This document shows positions 44,235 through 52,783 of a stretch of DNA of 64,000 nt, one piece after another (the stretch's first letter is position 1; each line of letters starts with the position of its first letter). The stretch is taken from the NCBI GenBank assembly GCA_003056245.1, contig MVDH01000003.1:204177-268176 (forward strand). Direction: 5' to 3'. Both the position numbers and the translations under genes were made by a program. Source of the DNA: Cellvibrio sp. 79. Its GTDB lineage: Bacteria; Pseudomonadota; Gammaproteobacteria; Pseudomonadales; Cellvibrionaceae. The notes below the pieces were generated by a model. It searched no databases, had not been told where the DNA came from, and saw nothing but the letters and a program-made list of their open reading frames with translations.

Positions 44235-45785
44235 TTATTCCAGATTGATGGATTTTTTGATCAGACCAAAAACTTCAACGTTATCGATTACGCCGTGGAA
44301 GTTTTCTGCACCCAATCCTTTTGCACCCAGGAATACGTCACCGCCACCGTGGGTTTCGCTGTCTAACTGGATAACCGCTTCTTGCAGATAGTCTTTACCG
44401 CTGGTGGTCGCGTCATCGAGCGCGATGCGAGTAGCCGGACGGTTAGGCCCGTTACCGAAGGCGAGAATGGTGTAGGGGTTGCCATCAACATCTTTTGTTG
44501 ACTGACCTTTGCCCGGGCCGTTTGCATAGCTTTTTACAAGGCCCAAAACGCCGGCATTGCTATCGGTGGTTTTGCCGGTACGCTCGGCATAACCGTTAAT
44601 GACCAGAGTGTGGTCATGGTCGGCAGTGACAACGACCAATGTATTTTTCAAACCAGGATCTACCGCTTCCATTTTTTCCAGCGCAAGTTTGATGGCGTTG
44701 TCAAACGCGATGCCGTCAGTCAGCGCACGTTTGGCGTTACTGGCGTGCAGGGCGTGATCGATACGACCCCCTTCTACCATCAGGAAGAAACCTTTATCGC
44801 GCTTGCTCAGAATGTCGATTGCTTTACCGGTCATCTCTGACAGGCTTGGTTCTGCGGTTGGATTGCGATCCAGCTCGTAGCTCATGTCGCTGCTATGGAA
44901 CAGGCCAAGCAATTTGCTGGTGGTATTTGCTGCTGCCAGCAGTTCGCTGGTGTTAGTGGCGTAGGTGTAACCAGCGGTTTTCATTTCTTCAACCAGGTTA
45001 CGGCTGTCAGTACGACGACCACCGGTAACGGTGCTCGGTAAGAAGTGACGCAAACCGCCGCCAAGCACTACATCGATACCATTGCCGAGGGCAGTGTTAA
45101 ATCCTGTACCACCTGGAACCATTTGCGCAGCGATGGTGTTTTCGCCGTTGCGGTTACACACGTGGGAATAGGTAGTTGCCGGTGTTGCGTGGGTGATGCG
45201 GGTGGTGCTCACCACACCCGTGGCATAACCTTTGGCTTTCATTTGTTCGAGTAACGTTGGAACCGCTGTGCCATTGCCAGCTTCACAAGTGCTGTTGCCG
45301 CTGGCATCAACGAATTGTGTACCGTCCGGGCGATAGGCATTGGTGCCCGCCGACATGGAAATAACTTCGTTTTTCATTTTAACGCCGGTCATATAGGCCG
45401 CCATTGAAGGCGCACTATCAGTTACCTGGCCGTCTTCAGAGTAGGTGCGAACAAATGCAGTCTCGGGCAGGGTATCGATGGTGATACTGCCAGCTTCACC
45501 CACTTCGTAAATACGCATCGCAGTCAGCGTGGTAATCCCCATACCATCGCCGAGGAAAAACAAGACATTCTTTTTCGCTACGGGCGCGGCACTGCTGCTA
45601 CTGGAACTCGGGACACTGCTAGATGCGGGCACACTGCTGGAGTTTGGTGTACTGCTGGAAGCGGGAGCGCTACTTGATGCAGGAATACTACTGGAGCTGC
45701 TCGAGTTATTTTTTTTGTTGTCGTCGCCACCGCAACCAGTCAATGCCATGGCCAGCGTCAAACTTGCCACTGTTAATCGTTTCAT
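44235..45785 (-). CDS. Alkaline phosphatase, lipoprotein with Ser-rich linker
   Basis: A 516 aa paralog of the downstream enzyme. It has a lipoprotein signal (ALTGCGG, lipidated Cys near 18), then about 50 residues of Ser/Pro/Ala-rich linker (SSSSIPASSSAPASSS...), a linker style common in Cellvibrio-type secreted enzymes. The phosphatase domain keeps FFLGDGMG, TDSAPSMAAY, VEGGRIDHALHA, VTADHDH and SETHGGGDV. It is probably attached to the outer membrane while its neighbour is free. The gap between the two genes is 24 bases. Confidence 0.93.
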   Translation of the reverse strand: MKRLTVASLTLAMALTGCGGDDNKKNNSSSSSSIPASSSAPASSSTPNSSSVPASSSVPSSSSSSAAPVAKKNVLFFLGDGMGITTLTAMRIYEVGEAGSITIDTLPETAFVRTYSEDGQVTDSAPSMAAYMTGVKMKNEVISMSAGTNAYRPDGTQFVDASGNSTCEAGNGTAVPTLLEQMKAKGYATGVVSTTRITHATPATTYSHVCNRNGENTIAAQMVPGGTGFNTALGNGIDVVLGGGLRHFLPSTVTGGRRTDSRNLVEEMKTAGYTYATNTSELLAAANTTSKLLGLFHSSDMSYELDRNPTAEPSLSEMTGKAIDILSKRDKGFFLMVEGGRIDHALHASNAKRALTDGIAFDNAIKLALEKMEAVDPGLKNTLVVVTADHDHTLVINGYAERTGKTTDSNAGVLGLVKSYANGPGKGQSTKDVDGNPYTILAFGNGPNRPATRIALDDATTSGKDYLQEAVIQLDSETHGGGDVFLGAKGLGAENFHGVIDNVEVFGLIKKSINLE

Positions 45786-45950
45786 GAGGGGATCCTGTTT
45801 CTAGGGTTATTGCTCGTGGCTTCAAGGGGGAAGCCGAACAAGGTGCCTAGTATCAGAACCGATTGTTACGATTAGGTTAATTTCAAATAATTTCTCATTT
45901 GCATTAATTGACAGTAGAAATATTTGAAATAACCGCGCTATTGGAAAAAT

Positions 45951-45983
45951 AAAAAGCAATCGCACCGGGCGATTGCTTTTTTG
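45951..45983. terminator. Bidirectional terminator
   Basis: AAAAAGCAATCGC / GCGATTGCTTTTT, a 13-bp perfect stem with a five-base loop and T on both outward sides, just beyond the small secreted-peptide gene. Confidence 0.9.
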
Positions 45984-45993
45984 GTTAACACAC

Positions 45994-46149
45994 TTACTGC
46001 ACGATGATATTTTTTCCGGGTGGGTCCGGTTGCGGATTGAAATTGCCGACTTGTTCTTTCACACGCAAATCGTGAACTATAACGCCGGCATTTGCGACGC
46101 CCGCACTTAACACCAGGGCCAATACACTAATCAATTTCATTGTTTTCAT
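45994..46149 (-). CDS. Small secreted peptide, 51 aa
   Basis: The reading frame encodes a signal peptide (MKTMKLISVLALVLSAGVANA) and a 30-residue mature part beginning GVIVHDLRVKEQVGNF with a Pro-rich NPQPDPPGKN end. It has its own strong terminator and sits between the phosphatase and M23 peptidase genes. No family recognised. Being under 60 codons it is easily missed. Confidence 0.6.
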   Translation of the reverse strand: MKTMKLISVLALVLSAGVANAGVIVHDLRVKEQVGNFNPQPDPPGKNIIVQ

Positions 46150-46212
46150 TTTTCAACCCTATTGAGTCAATTTCCAAAAAATTTTGTTTGCTTAACAGTG
46201 TTAGCTGGTTAA

Positions 46213-47268
46213 TTACTTGCGCCAGATTCCGGTATAAACAGAACCGCAGTACCACCAGCCGTAACGGGTGTAACCCAGGTTGGCCAAATCATTCGATTTT
46301 TTGGTGAACGCGGTTAACGACATACCGTGGAATGCTTGCCATGAACCGTTCGATGGAACCCAACCGGTGTTATAGATTTGGCCATTGTCAGTACAGGCAT
46401 AAACATTTGGCATTACTCCTGAATCGGCAAAGTGATTAAACCAGGCTTGCATGCGTTCATCGGGGATATTGTTTACGGTCCAATAAGCCACAGAGTGCGG
46501 AGCCCAAATCATTACTTCACCAGCGGGAAGTTTTTTACCTTGCAGTAACGTCCAGGAGGCATTTACAGATGCCGTTTGATTGGTGAACGGTGTTGTCTGA
46601 CCGTGATCGAATTTGATTTCAACCGGTTGGTCCGCTGAAGTTTGCATATGCACATGCAAGTGTGGGCGATCAGAGTTACCGACGTTACCAACAAGACCTA
46701 AAACCTGCCCTTTGGTAATACGTGCGCCGCCGCTAACCTTTCCTTCACTGTTTAATACATAGCCCGCCTTTCCGGTGGAATTGTAAACCGCATTGTGCGG
46801 GCAGAGGCTTGTGGGAATGGAGCCGGGTTGTGCATGGGCGTAGAGGGCGTAATTACCGTCATCGTGGCGCACATACAAATAGTTTCCTGCATAAGCGATA
46901 TAGCCCTCACCTACTTTTGCATGATTCGAGCCCGGAGTATTTTCCGGCGAATTGCGCCAACAGTTGACAACGGTACCCGCGTCCATCGCACGGATTTTTG
47001 CACCGTAAATAATGCGGCTGGAATTGAGTGTTGTATCGGCGTTGTCGGTTTTGAATTCAGACCATTTGCCATTACCGATATGGCGCTGGGCAAGAATATC
47101 AAATCCATCGGCTTGGGCACCTTTGGACCAATGGTTGGTTGTGGTGTAACGGTAATTCAGGTTGATGTCATCGGCGCGCAGTGGAAAATCCACAGCGGAT
47201 GCAGAGACAGAAACCAATGCAGCAGAAGCGATGATCAATGAACGAGTAAAAGCATGAAGTGATTTCAT
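46213..47268 (-). CDS. LasA-like M23 family peptidase, secreted
   Basis: A 351 aa secreted zinc metallopeptidase of the M23 family, similar to LasA/beta-lytic proteases that cut peptidoglycan cross-bridges or elastin. After a signal peptide (SVSASAVDF, about residue 25) the metal and active-site motifs are NHAKVGEGY, YVRHDDGNYALYAH and RPHLHVHM (HxH). A C-terminal domain of about 120 residues with NPGxG-less WVPSNGSWQAFHGM may bind substrate. The ATG at 47268 has AGGA upstream. The upstream region carries the shared promoter module. Confidence 0.85.
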   Translation of the reverse strand: MKSLHAFTRSLIIASAALVSVSASAVDFPLRADDINLNYRYTTTNHWSKGAQADGFDILAQRHIGNGKWSEFKTDNADTTLNSSRIIYGAKIRAMDAGTVVNCWRNSPENTPGSNHAKVGEGYIAYAGNYLYVRHDDGNYALYAHAQPGSIPTSLCPHNAVYNSTGKAGYVLNSEGKVSGGARITKGQVLGLVGNVGNSDRPHLHVHMQTSADQPVEIKFDHGQTTPFTNQTASVNASWTLLQGKKLPAGEVMIWAPHSVAYWTVNNIPDERMQAWFNHFADSGVMPNVYACTDNGQIYNTGWVPSNGSWQAFHGMSLTAFTKKSNDLANLGYTRYGWWYCGSVYTGIWRK

Positions 47269-47389
47269 TTTAAATGTCCTTTTAAATTCAAAATATGAGT
47301 AAGTTAGGTTTAGCGCCTGCTTCTTAATGAAGCGAAAAAACAGATTGAACATACAGCGAATGAACAGTTTCCTTTTTACTGCACGACGG

Positions 47390-47478
47390 CCATGTCGTTT
47401 GTTCATGTAGCCATAGTAGAGGGGAAAATTGTCAGGAGTTTGCCGATGGGCAGGAGATTTGTGTCAATTGTGTCAGCG
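47390..47478 (-). promoter_or_regulatory. Shared promoter module, copy B
   Basis: The 26-base block at 47390-47415, CTGACA at 47430-47435 (minus strand) and the 14-base block at 47465-47478 repeat copy A at 23348-23436 with unchanged spacing. It is 122 bases upstream of the M23 peptidase gene. Confidence 0.65.
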
Positions 47479-47497
47479 GAGGTTTTGTTAACGATGG

Positions 47498-47533
47498 TAA
47501 AAAGCCTCCCCAACACGGTTAAGCATTGGGGAT
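47498..47533 (-). terminator. Terminator of the two-component operon
   Basis: On the minus strand CCCCAA / TTGGGG with a 12-base loop that contains the response-regulator stop, followed by AGGCTTTTT. Confidence 0.55.
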
Positions 47534-48229
47534 ATATACATAACCCACAGAGCGCACCGTTTTAATCGTTGAGGGCTTGTCGGGGTCGATTTCAATTTTC
47601 TTGCGCATACGCGTGATGCGGCTGTCGATGGAACGATCAAAGGGATCGGCATCGGTTTTGTGCGCGAGTTCCAGTAAATAATCGCGCGATAAGGGTCGAT
47701 TGGGATTGGCGAGGAAGACCATTAATAAATCGTATTCCATTGCGGTGAGCGGAATTTCAGTTTCACCGTCCCAGAGTTTGCGCATTTCAACATCCAGTAA
47801 ACATTTGCCAATTTTTTTGCGCGCGTCTTGTACCGGTTGAGCATTTGCTGGCAATTCATTTTGGGTGCGACGCAATACACTGCGCACGCGTGCGAGCAAT
47901 GCACGCAAATCAAACGGCTTGCCGACATAATCGTCTGCGCCCATTTCCAGGCCGACGACCATATCCACCTGCCCCGCCGATGCAGTCACCATAATAATTC
48001 CGGCGCGGGTCTGTTCACGCAAATAGCGCGTGAGCGTTAAACCATCTTCACCCGGCATATTTAAATCCAGTAATACAATATGCGGTGTAAATTCCGGCAG
48101 GATTTTTTTCAACTCCTGACCATTCACCGCAATTTTTACGGCGAAGCCTTGCATTTCAAAATAATCGGCAAGAGTTTCGGCGATGTCGATTTCATCGTCG
48201 ACCACAATCATTTGGTATTGAGTGCTCAT
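47519..48229 (-). CDS. OmpR/PhoB family response regulator
   Basis: A 236 aa transcription factor. Receiver domain (Asp pair VVDDE, phospho-Asp in IVLLDLNMPG, Lys in GKPFD) and a C-terminal winged helix with LTAMEYDLLMVFLANPNRPLSRDYL, ending IKTVRSVGYVYIP. I start at the ATG at 48229; a GTG nine bases earlier is also possible. It lies 43 bases after the histidine kinase gene and is its partner. Target genes are unknown; the M23 peptidase gene next door is a natural candidate. Confidence 0.92.
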   Translation of the reverse strand: MSTQYQMIVVDDEIDIAETLADYFEMQGFAVKIAVNGQELKKILPEFTPHIVLLDLNMPGEDGLTLTRYLREQTRAGIIMVTASAGQVDMVVGLEMGADDYVGKPFDLRALLARVRSVLRRTQNELPANAQPVQDARKKIGKCLLDVEMRKLWDGETEIPLTAMEYDLLMVFLANPNRPLSRDYLLELAHKTDADPFDRSIDSRITRMRKKIEIDPDKPSTIKTVRSVGYVYIPNA

Positions 48230-48272
48230 GTTGTTCACTTGATGCTATTTATTGACAGTGTGATGAAAAATT

Positions 48273-50030
48273 TTATGCCGCGCGCAGCGGCAAACTAATA
48301 CAAAAACAGGCACCGCTACCGCTGTGCTGTTCCAACTCCAAACGTCCGCCATGGGCTTCGATAATTCCGCCACATACCGCAAGCCCCAGCCCCGTTCCCT
48401 TACCCGGTGCCTTGGTAGTAAAAAAAGGTTCGAAAATACGGGCTTGCACTTCCGGGGTAATTCCCGGGCCTGAATCCTGGATGCGCAGCACAATATGGCT
48501 GTCGTTGAGCGCGGTTTCATCCAATGTAGATTCAATGCGCAATATTTTTTGCGGCGAATCCTGCATCGCCTGTTGGGCATTGATAATCAAATTACTAATT
48601 ACCTGATGCACTTGATCGGCATCGGCGGCAACATCCGGTAAATTATTTTCCAGCTGTAGCTGTAATTCGATGTGCTGGTCGCGCAATTCCGGCTCCAATA
48701 ATTCCAGCACATGTTGCACCAGCTGGTTGATATTTACCGGCTTGCATTGCGGTGGTTGGTTGCGCGCCATGGCCAGAAACGTATTGATAATGGTGGCGCA
48801 GCGCTCGGCCGCATGGCGAATCTTATCGGCGCGTTTGAGTACGCGCGCATCCTGTTCGGTTTCCTGTAGCAGTTGCGCCTGCCCTACTACAATCGCCAAC
48901 GGATTATTGAGTTCGTGGGATATGCCTGCCAACAATGTTCCCATCGCTGCCAGTTTTTCATTGCGCTGCAATTTTTCGCGCTGGCGAACGATTTCCTGCT
49001 CGGCACTGCGTTGTGCGGTGAGATCGCGAATATATGCAGTCACTAAACGACGACCAATTAAATCCACTTGACGCAAGGTTAGTTCCACGGGGAATTCGCT
49101 GTTGTCTTTGCGCTTGGCTTGCAATTCCAAACGCTGACCCAGCACGCGCGGTTCGCCTTTTTCGCTGTAGCGCCGGAACCCGGATTCATGATGGGCACGC
49201 AAGGCTTCCGGCACAATTAATTCCCCGATGGATTGGCCCAGCGCGTCGGCGCGCGAGTAGCCAAACATTTGCTCTGCGGCTTCGCTAAATTCAATAACTG
49301 AACCACTTTCGTCAATAGTAATTACTGCATCGAGCGAAGCGGCAATCATCGCGCGGTGCAACTTGCTGCTGTTATTTTTTATCACCAATGATTGGAAAAA
49401 TTGCCAGCGCGAATGTTGCTCGATGGTGTAGCCGGCGAAGATACCGATGATGGCGTTGGATAGCAGAAAAAAATTATTGGAAACAATATCAGTAAAAGGA
49501 AGCGCTTTAAAAAATGCGATGCAATTGTAGATCGCTACAATCAGCACCACCGTGCGCAGTGCATTGATAAAACGCAGCCCGACAATAAATAACGTCCAGG
49601 TAATGCACAGATTAATGCCGGCGTAGTAGTAATGGTTGTATTGATTGTGGGTAATCAACAGCATCGCAAAAATCCCGCCGGCAGCAACCATACTGGAGAT
49701 AAATACAAGTTGTTGATGAATTCGCTGGAAAAAGGTTTGGAATGTAGAAATGAATAATAGCGCGATCAAACTGCACGTTAGGGCGCGAACGCACCACAGC
49801 TCCCACATTTTTTCCGGCACTAATAAATAATCCAGAAACGCAAAATTCAGGTAGAGCACAAACGCCAATGCCAACGCGATGCGCACTTGCCGGGCAATAT
49901 TGATGGCAACGTTGGCCTGGTATTCCTGCTCCAAACCTGAATCACGGAATACCAGCGTTAACGGATTAAAAATCCGGTAGCGCTGGCTAAAAGAGAAAGT
50001 GTGGTAATTATCGATAACCGGATCGTTCAT
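48273..50030 (-). CDS. PAS-domain sensor histidine kinase
   Basis: A 585 aa inner-membrane kinase. About six helices in residues 40-215, a PAS domain (about 230-350, AVITIDESGSVIEFSEAAEQ and a PAC end LVTAYIRDLTAQR), the H-box GISHELNNPLAIV (His near 370) and a HATPase domain with NLIINAQQAM, IQDSGPGI and GKGTGLGLAV. The signal is unknown; the membrane part resembles a MASE-type sensor. First gene of the two-gene operon. Confidence 0.92.
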   Translation of the reverse strand: MNDPVIDNYHTFSFSQRYRIFNPLTLVFRDSGLEQEYQANVAINIARQVRIALALAFVLYLNFAFLDYLLVPEKMWELWCVRALTCSLIALLFISTFQTFFQRIHQQLVFISSMVAAGGIFAMLLITHNQYNHYYYAGINLCITWTLFIVGLRFINALRTVVLIVAIYNCIAFFKALPFTDIVSNNFFLLSNAIIGIFAGYTIEQHSRWQFFQSLVIKNNSSKLHRAMIAASLDAVITIDESGSVIEFSEAAEQMFGYSRADALGQSIGELIVPEALRAHHESGFRRYSEKGEPRVLGQRLELQAKRKDNSEFPVELTLRQVDLIGRRLVTAYIRDLTAQRSAEQEIVRQREKLQRNEKLAAMGTLLAGISHELNNPLAIVVGQAQLLQETEQDARVLKRADKIRHAAERCATIINTFLAMARNQPPQCKPVNINQLVQHVLELLEPELRDQHIELQLQLENNLPDVAADADQVHQVISNLIINAQQAMQDSPQKILRIESTLDETALNDSHIVLRIQDSGPGITPEVQARIFEPFFTTKAPGKGTGLGLAVCGGIIEAHGGRLELEQHSGSGACFCISLPLRAA

Positions 50031-50145
50031 TCGTTTCCCTGTAATGCAATAAAACTGTTCGATAGAGATACTAAAAAACGAGCAACTAATCGCGGCTCGC
50101 TTTTTGTCAGTAAAACCGGGGCATCACAATCCCCTGAAAGCTTTT

Positions 50146-50736
50146 TTAAAATTGATAGGTCAGACCAATAGTCGTGGTGGAGATTGTCAGATCTTCCCAT
50201 TCCCCATATTGGCTGTATTCAGCACGCACAGCAAATGAGGGGAAAAATGAATAACTCAAACCAACGCCAAAAACAGCTTTATTTTTGGAATCCGAATCAG
50301 ATTCAGATCCCGAGAAATGTTGGCCATTAGCTATTACATTGTATTTGTATTTGCTTTCAAGCTCTAAATCCGCAACACCGACCCGACCATAAAGTGTTGC
50401 TGCTTCGCCTAACGATATTGCCCCCAACACGGAAAGTTGAAATGCACTCGCAGAGACAGTGCCTTTTTCAGAATAGAAGTCATAATCATCAGAATAATCT
50501 ATGCTCTCTTCGCCTATTTCGCCAAGGTCGCGATAAGTTAATTCAATGGCAACGTTATCGTTGAATTTATACCCGCCACCAATGCTTATTACATTTTCCT
50601 TCAAACTACCAGTAGAGCTACCAACATCGATTTCAAATTTGCTTTTACCCGCATCAGCCAATACATAAAAATTTGAAGCCAATGACGGCATTGAAACGCA
50701 GGCCAACACCGCAACCCCGATAACTTGTTTTTTCAT
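50146..50736 (-). CDS. Outer-membrane beta-barrel protein (OmpA/OmpW-like)
   Basis: A 196 aa protein with a signal peptide (about 1-21, MPSLASNFY) and alternating strands ending in IGLTYQF, the C-terminal aromatic signature for outer-membrane insertion. Segments such as GGGYKFNDNVAIELTYRDLGE and RVGVADLELE are typical of eight-stranded opacity/attachment barrels. GGAGAT precedes the ATG at 50736. Function unknown. Confidence 0.8.
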   Translation of the reverse strand: MKKQVIGVAVLACVSMPSLASNFYVLADAGKSKFEIDVGSSTGSLKENVISIGGGYKFNDNVAIELTYRDLGEIGEESIDYSDDYDFYSEKGTVSASAFQLSVLGAISLGEAATLYGRVGVADLELESKYKYNVIANGQHFSGSESDSDSKNKAVFGVGLSYSFFPSFAVRAEYSQYGEWEDLTISTTTIGLTYQF

Positions 50737-50953
50737 AATATCTCCATTAATTAATAAGCCGTTCTCCCCAGGGAATGGCCGACGCATTTTGACGCAAAAC
50801 AGTCATTTTTCAATGATTTTTATGCCATAGGAGCCTGAAAACCTGCATTGACCTTACCCCATGGAAAGCAAATGCAAAGAAGATCCAGCATTTGTACAAA
50901 TAACGCCTAGGCTTTAAGAGCGGTACCCAATTTATGCACTGGAGGTGAGCAAG

Positions 50954-51070
50954 ATGAGCAAATCTCAAGACAAACGCAAAGAAAGTAAAAAACCGGCAAC
51001 TCGCACTGCCAAAGAGAAACATCAATTGAAAAAAGCCAAACAGGCTGAACATGCGCATCGCGATTTGTAA
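50954..51070 (+). CDS. Small basic protein, 38 aa
   Basis: ATG at 50954 with a strong GGAGGTGAG upstream. The product is Lys/Ala-rich: MSKSQDKRKESKKPATRTAK followed by EKHQLKKAKQAEHAHRDL. Similar tiny Lys-rich proteins (MSKxxDxKKxxKK...) occur in many pseudomonads without known role. Its own terminator follows directly. Confidence 0.65.
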   Translation: MSKSQDKRKESKKPATRTAKEKHQLKKAKQAEHAHRDL

Positions 51071-51088
51071 GCGCGGCGTGAACTAACA

Positions 51089-51116
51089 AAAAAGGGCGCA
51101 GATTGCGCCCTTTTTA
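51089..51116 (+). terminator. Rho-independent terminator of the small basic protein gene
   Basis: AAAAAGGGCGCA / TGCGCCCTTTTT, a 12-bp stem with a three-base loop, working in both directions between converging genes. Confidence 0.92.
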
Positions 51117-51133
51117 TTTAAAGCCAGAACAAT

Positions 51134-51589
51134 CTAATTGCCCGTTTGCTCACGCACACGCAACAACCCACTCGCCACATCCGACCCCTGCGCCGCAAAA
51201 CGTAACCCTTGCTGCACAAACATCTCTGCTTTTTGTGGCAGGCCCAACTGCACGTAACTCTGGGCCAGAATCAAATACAAATCCGCCGCCCGACGCTCGA
51301 TACGTAAACCCCGTTCGGCAGTAGCAATGGCACCCTGGTAATCCTTACCCATATATTGGTTGCGCGCCTGTTTCGCCAAACTGATCGCCGCAGGGTTCAA
51401 CGCCGCTGGCGCGGGCTTGGGCACCGCACCCGGTTGTGGCTGCACAACGGCGGGGGTTTCAGGTTTGGTGATAAGTGGCGGCGGTGCCGGAGTAACCGGT
51501 GGCGGAGGTGTTGACGGAGATTGGGTGGCGCAGCCGACAAAAGCCAGCGCCAGGCCAGCAATAAGCAAACGGTTGAAAGAGTTGGTCAT
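51134..51589 (-). CDS. Lipoprotein with TPR-like repeat
   Basis: A 151 aa lipoprotein (signal ending LAFVGCATQ, lipidated Cys near 20), then about 45 residues very rich in Pro and a C-terminal TPR-like helix pair region (ARNQYMGKDYQGAIATAERGL, LYLILAQSYVQLGLPQKAEM). Probably an envelope scaffold protein. It is 17 bases after the ParA gene on the same strand. Confidence 0.78.
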   Translation of the reverse strand: MTNSFNRLLIAGLALAFVGCATQSPSTPPPPVTPAPPPLITKPETPAVVQPQPGAVPKPAPAALNPAAISLAKQARNQYMGKDYQGAIATAERGLRIERRAADLYLILAQSYVQLGLPQKAEMFVQQGLRFAAQGSDVASGLLRVREQTGN

Positions 51590-51606
51590 GAGTTACCCGA
51601 TAACAG

Positions 51607-52368
51607 TTATTCAGCGTCTTTGGTTGCAGCTTTCAACAGCCGCGCGATTTCTTTCCACAAATCGATATAGGCCAGGGCCGCACGACTGCGCTGATTGTAA
51701 CTGGTGAGCGGGGCGCGGCGCAGCCCCATTTGTTCGACGGCGGAATCATTGGGGACATAGGTTTTGAGCATGGGCACCGGCATTTTTTTGATGTTCTCTA
51801 TCGCTTCACGATGCAGGCTGCGGCGCATATCGACCTGGTTAAAGAACCCGACAATCCGCGTCGGTGCCGACTTTTTGGTGTTTAGGAACTCAATAACCTG
51901 TTCCATCGCACGAATCGACAACGGACTGGGAATCATAGGGATTAATAAAATATCCACCTCCATTAAAAGCTGCTCGACACTGGGAGAGAGTGTTGGCGGG
52001 CAATCAAAAATCAGGATGTCCGCTTTTTCGCTGAGCGGTTTTAGCAATTGCTTGAGGAATTTTTTGTCTTTGCTGAGTTCATCAAATTCACTGTCCAGGC
52101 TGCGCAGGCTGAGGTCGGCGGGAATCAGCATCAAGCGCGGATAGGGACTGTAAAGCTCCATCTCGCCGATAGATTTGCCTTTGCTGAACAGCTTGATGGC
52201 TTTGGCAGCATCCGGCTCTTGCTGGCAGAACCAACTGGCGGCCGCTTGCGGATCCAAATCCCAGAGGATCACATTCTTTTTAGCGGCAGCGGCCATATAA
52301 GCCATATTAACTGCCGTGGTGGTTTTGCCCACGCCGCCTTTGAGGTTATAGAAAGCGATTTTGATCAT
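51607..52368 (-). CDS. ParA/MinD-like ATPase
   Basis: A 253 aa P-loop ATPase with the deviant Walker A KGGVGKTTTAVN at about residues 9-20, the A' motif WDLDPQAAASW and the Walker B ILIFDCPPTLS. It resembles chromosomal ParA-type proteins that position cellular cargo rather than plasmid ParA, as no parB follows. The ATG at 52368 with AGGATTG upstream is chosen over 52419. Confidence 0.88.
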   Translation of the reverse strand: MIKIAFYNLKGGVGKTTTAVNMAYMAAAAKKNVILWDLDPQAAASWFCQQEPDAAKAIKLFSKGKSIGEMELYSPYPRLMLIPADLSLRSLDSEFDELSKDKKFLKQLLKPLSEKADILIFDCPPTLSPSVEQLLMEVDILLIPMIPSPLSIRAMEQVIEFLNTKKSAPTRIVGFFNQVDMRRSLHREAIENIKKMPVPMLKTYVPNDSAVEQMGLRRAPLTSYNQRSRAALAYIDLWKEIARLLKAATKDAE

Positions 52369-52595
52369 AACAATCCTATGCGTGCTCAGATGGACTTTGG
52401 CCCCATTACTCGTACGCAATTGAAAGTGGTTATCTGCGATTGAAATATGGCCAGGGAGTTTTAACTTGTAGCATTTTTATTCAAATCCTTCAAAATTTAT
52501 CCGCCATCTCACCTAAAAATCATGCGCTAGCGCATATACAAGCAATGAATTCCGCAGGCGGTTACAATCGTGCCCTCACTTTGCGAGTCATGTTT

Positions 52596-52727
52596 ATGAA
52601 CCAAGCCCATCCCTACGAACAACTCACGCCGGACCTTGTGCTGGATGCAATTGAAAGTACCGGCTTGATGACCGATGCACGCATACTTGCGCTCAACAGT
52701 TACGATACCCTTAACGTGCACATGTAG
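52596..52727 (+). pseudogene. srkA: 5' fragment of native srkA, cut by the mobile element
   Basis: From the ATG at 52596 the frame encodes PYEQLTPDLVLDAIESTGL and ARILALNSYD, which aligns with the first about 36 residues of the intact SrkA at 58755 (PYSTLTPERILDAVENLGY, RLNALNSYEN). After LNSYD similarity ends; seven unrelated codons lead to a stop. The break marks the left end of the inserted element. Confidence 0.88.
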
Positions 52728-52783
52728 ACAAAGCACACCTAACGTGATCAACTGGATGTATATTTTACTTCGGAAGGTCACTT

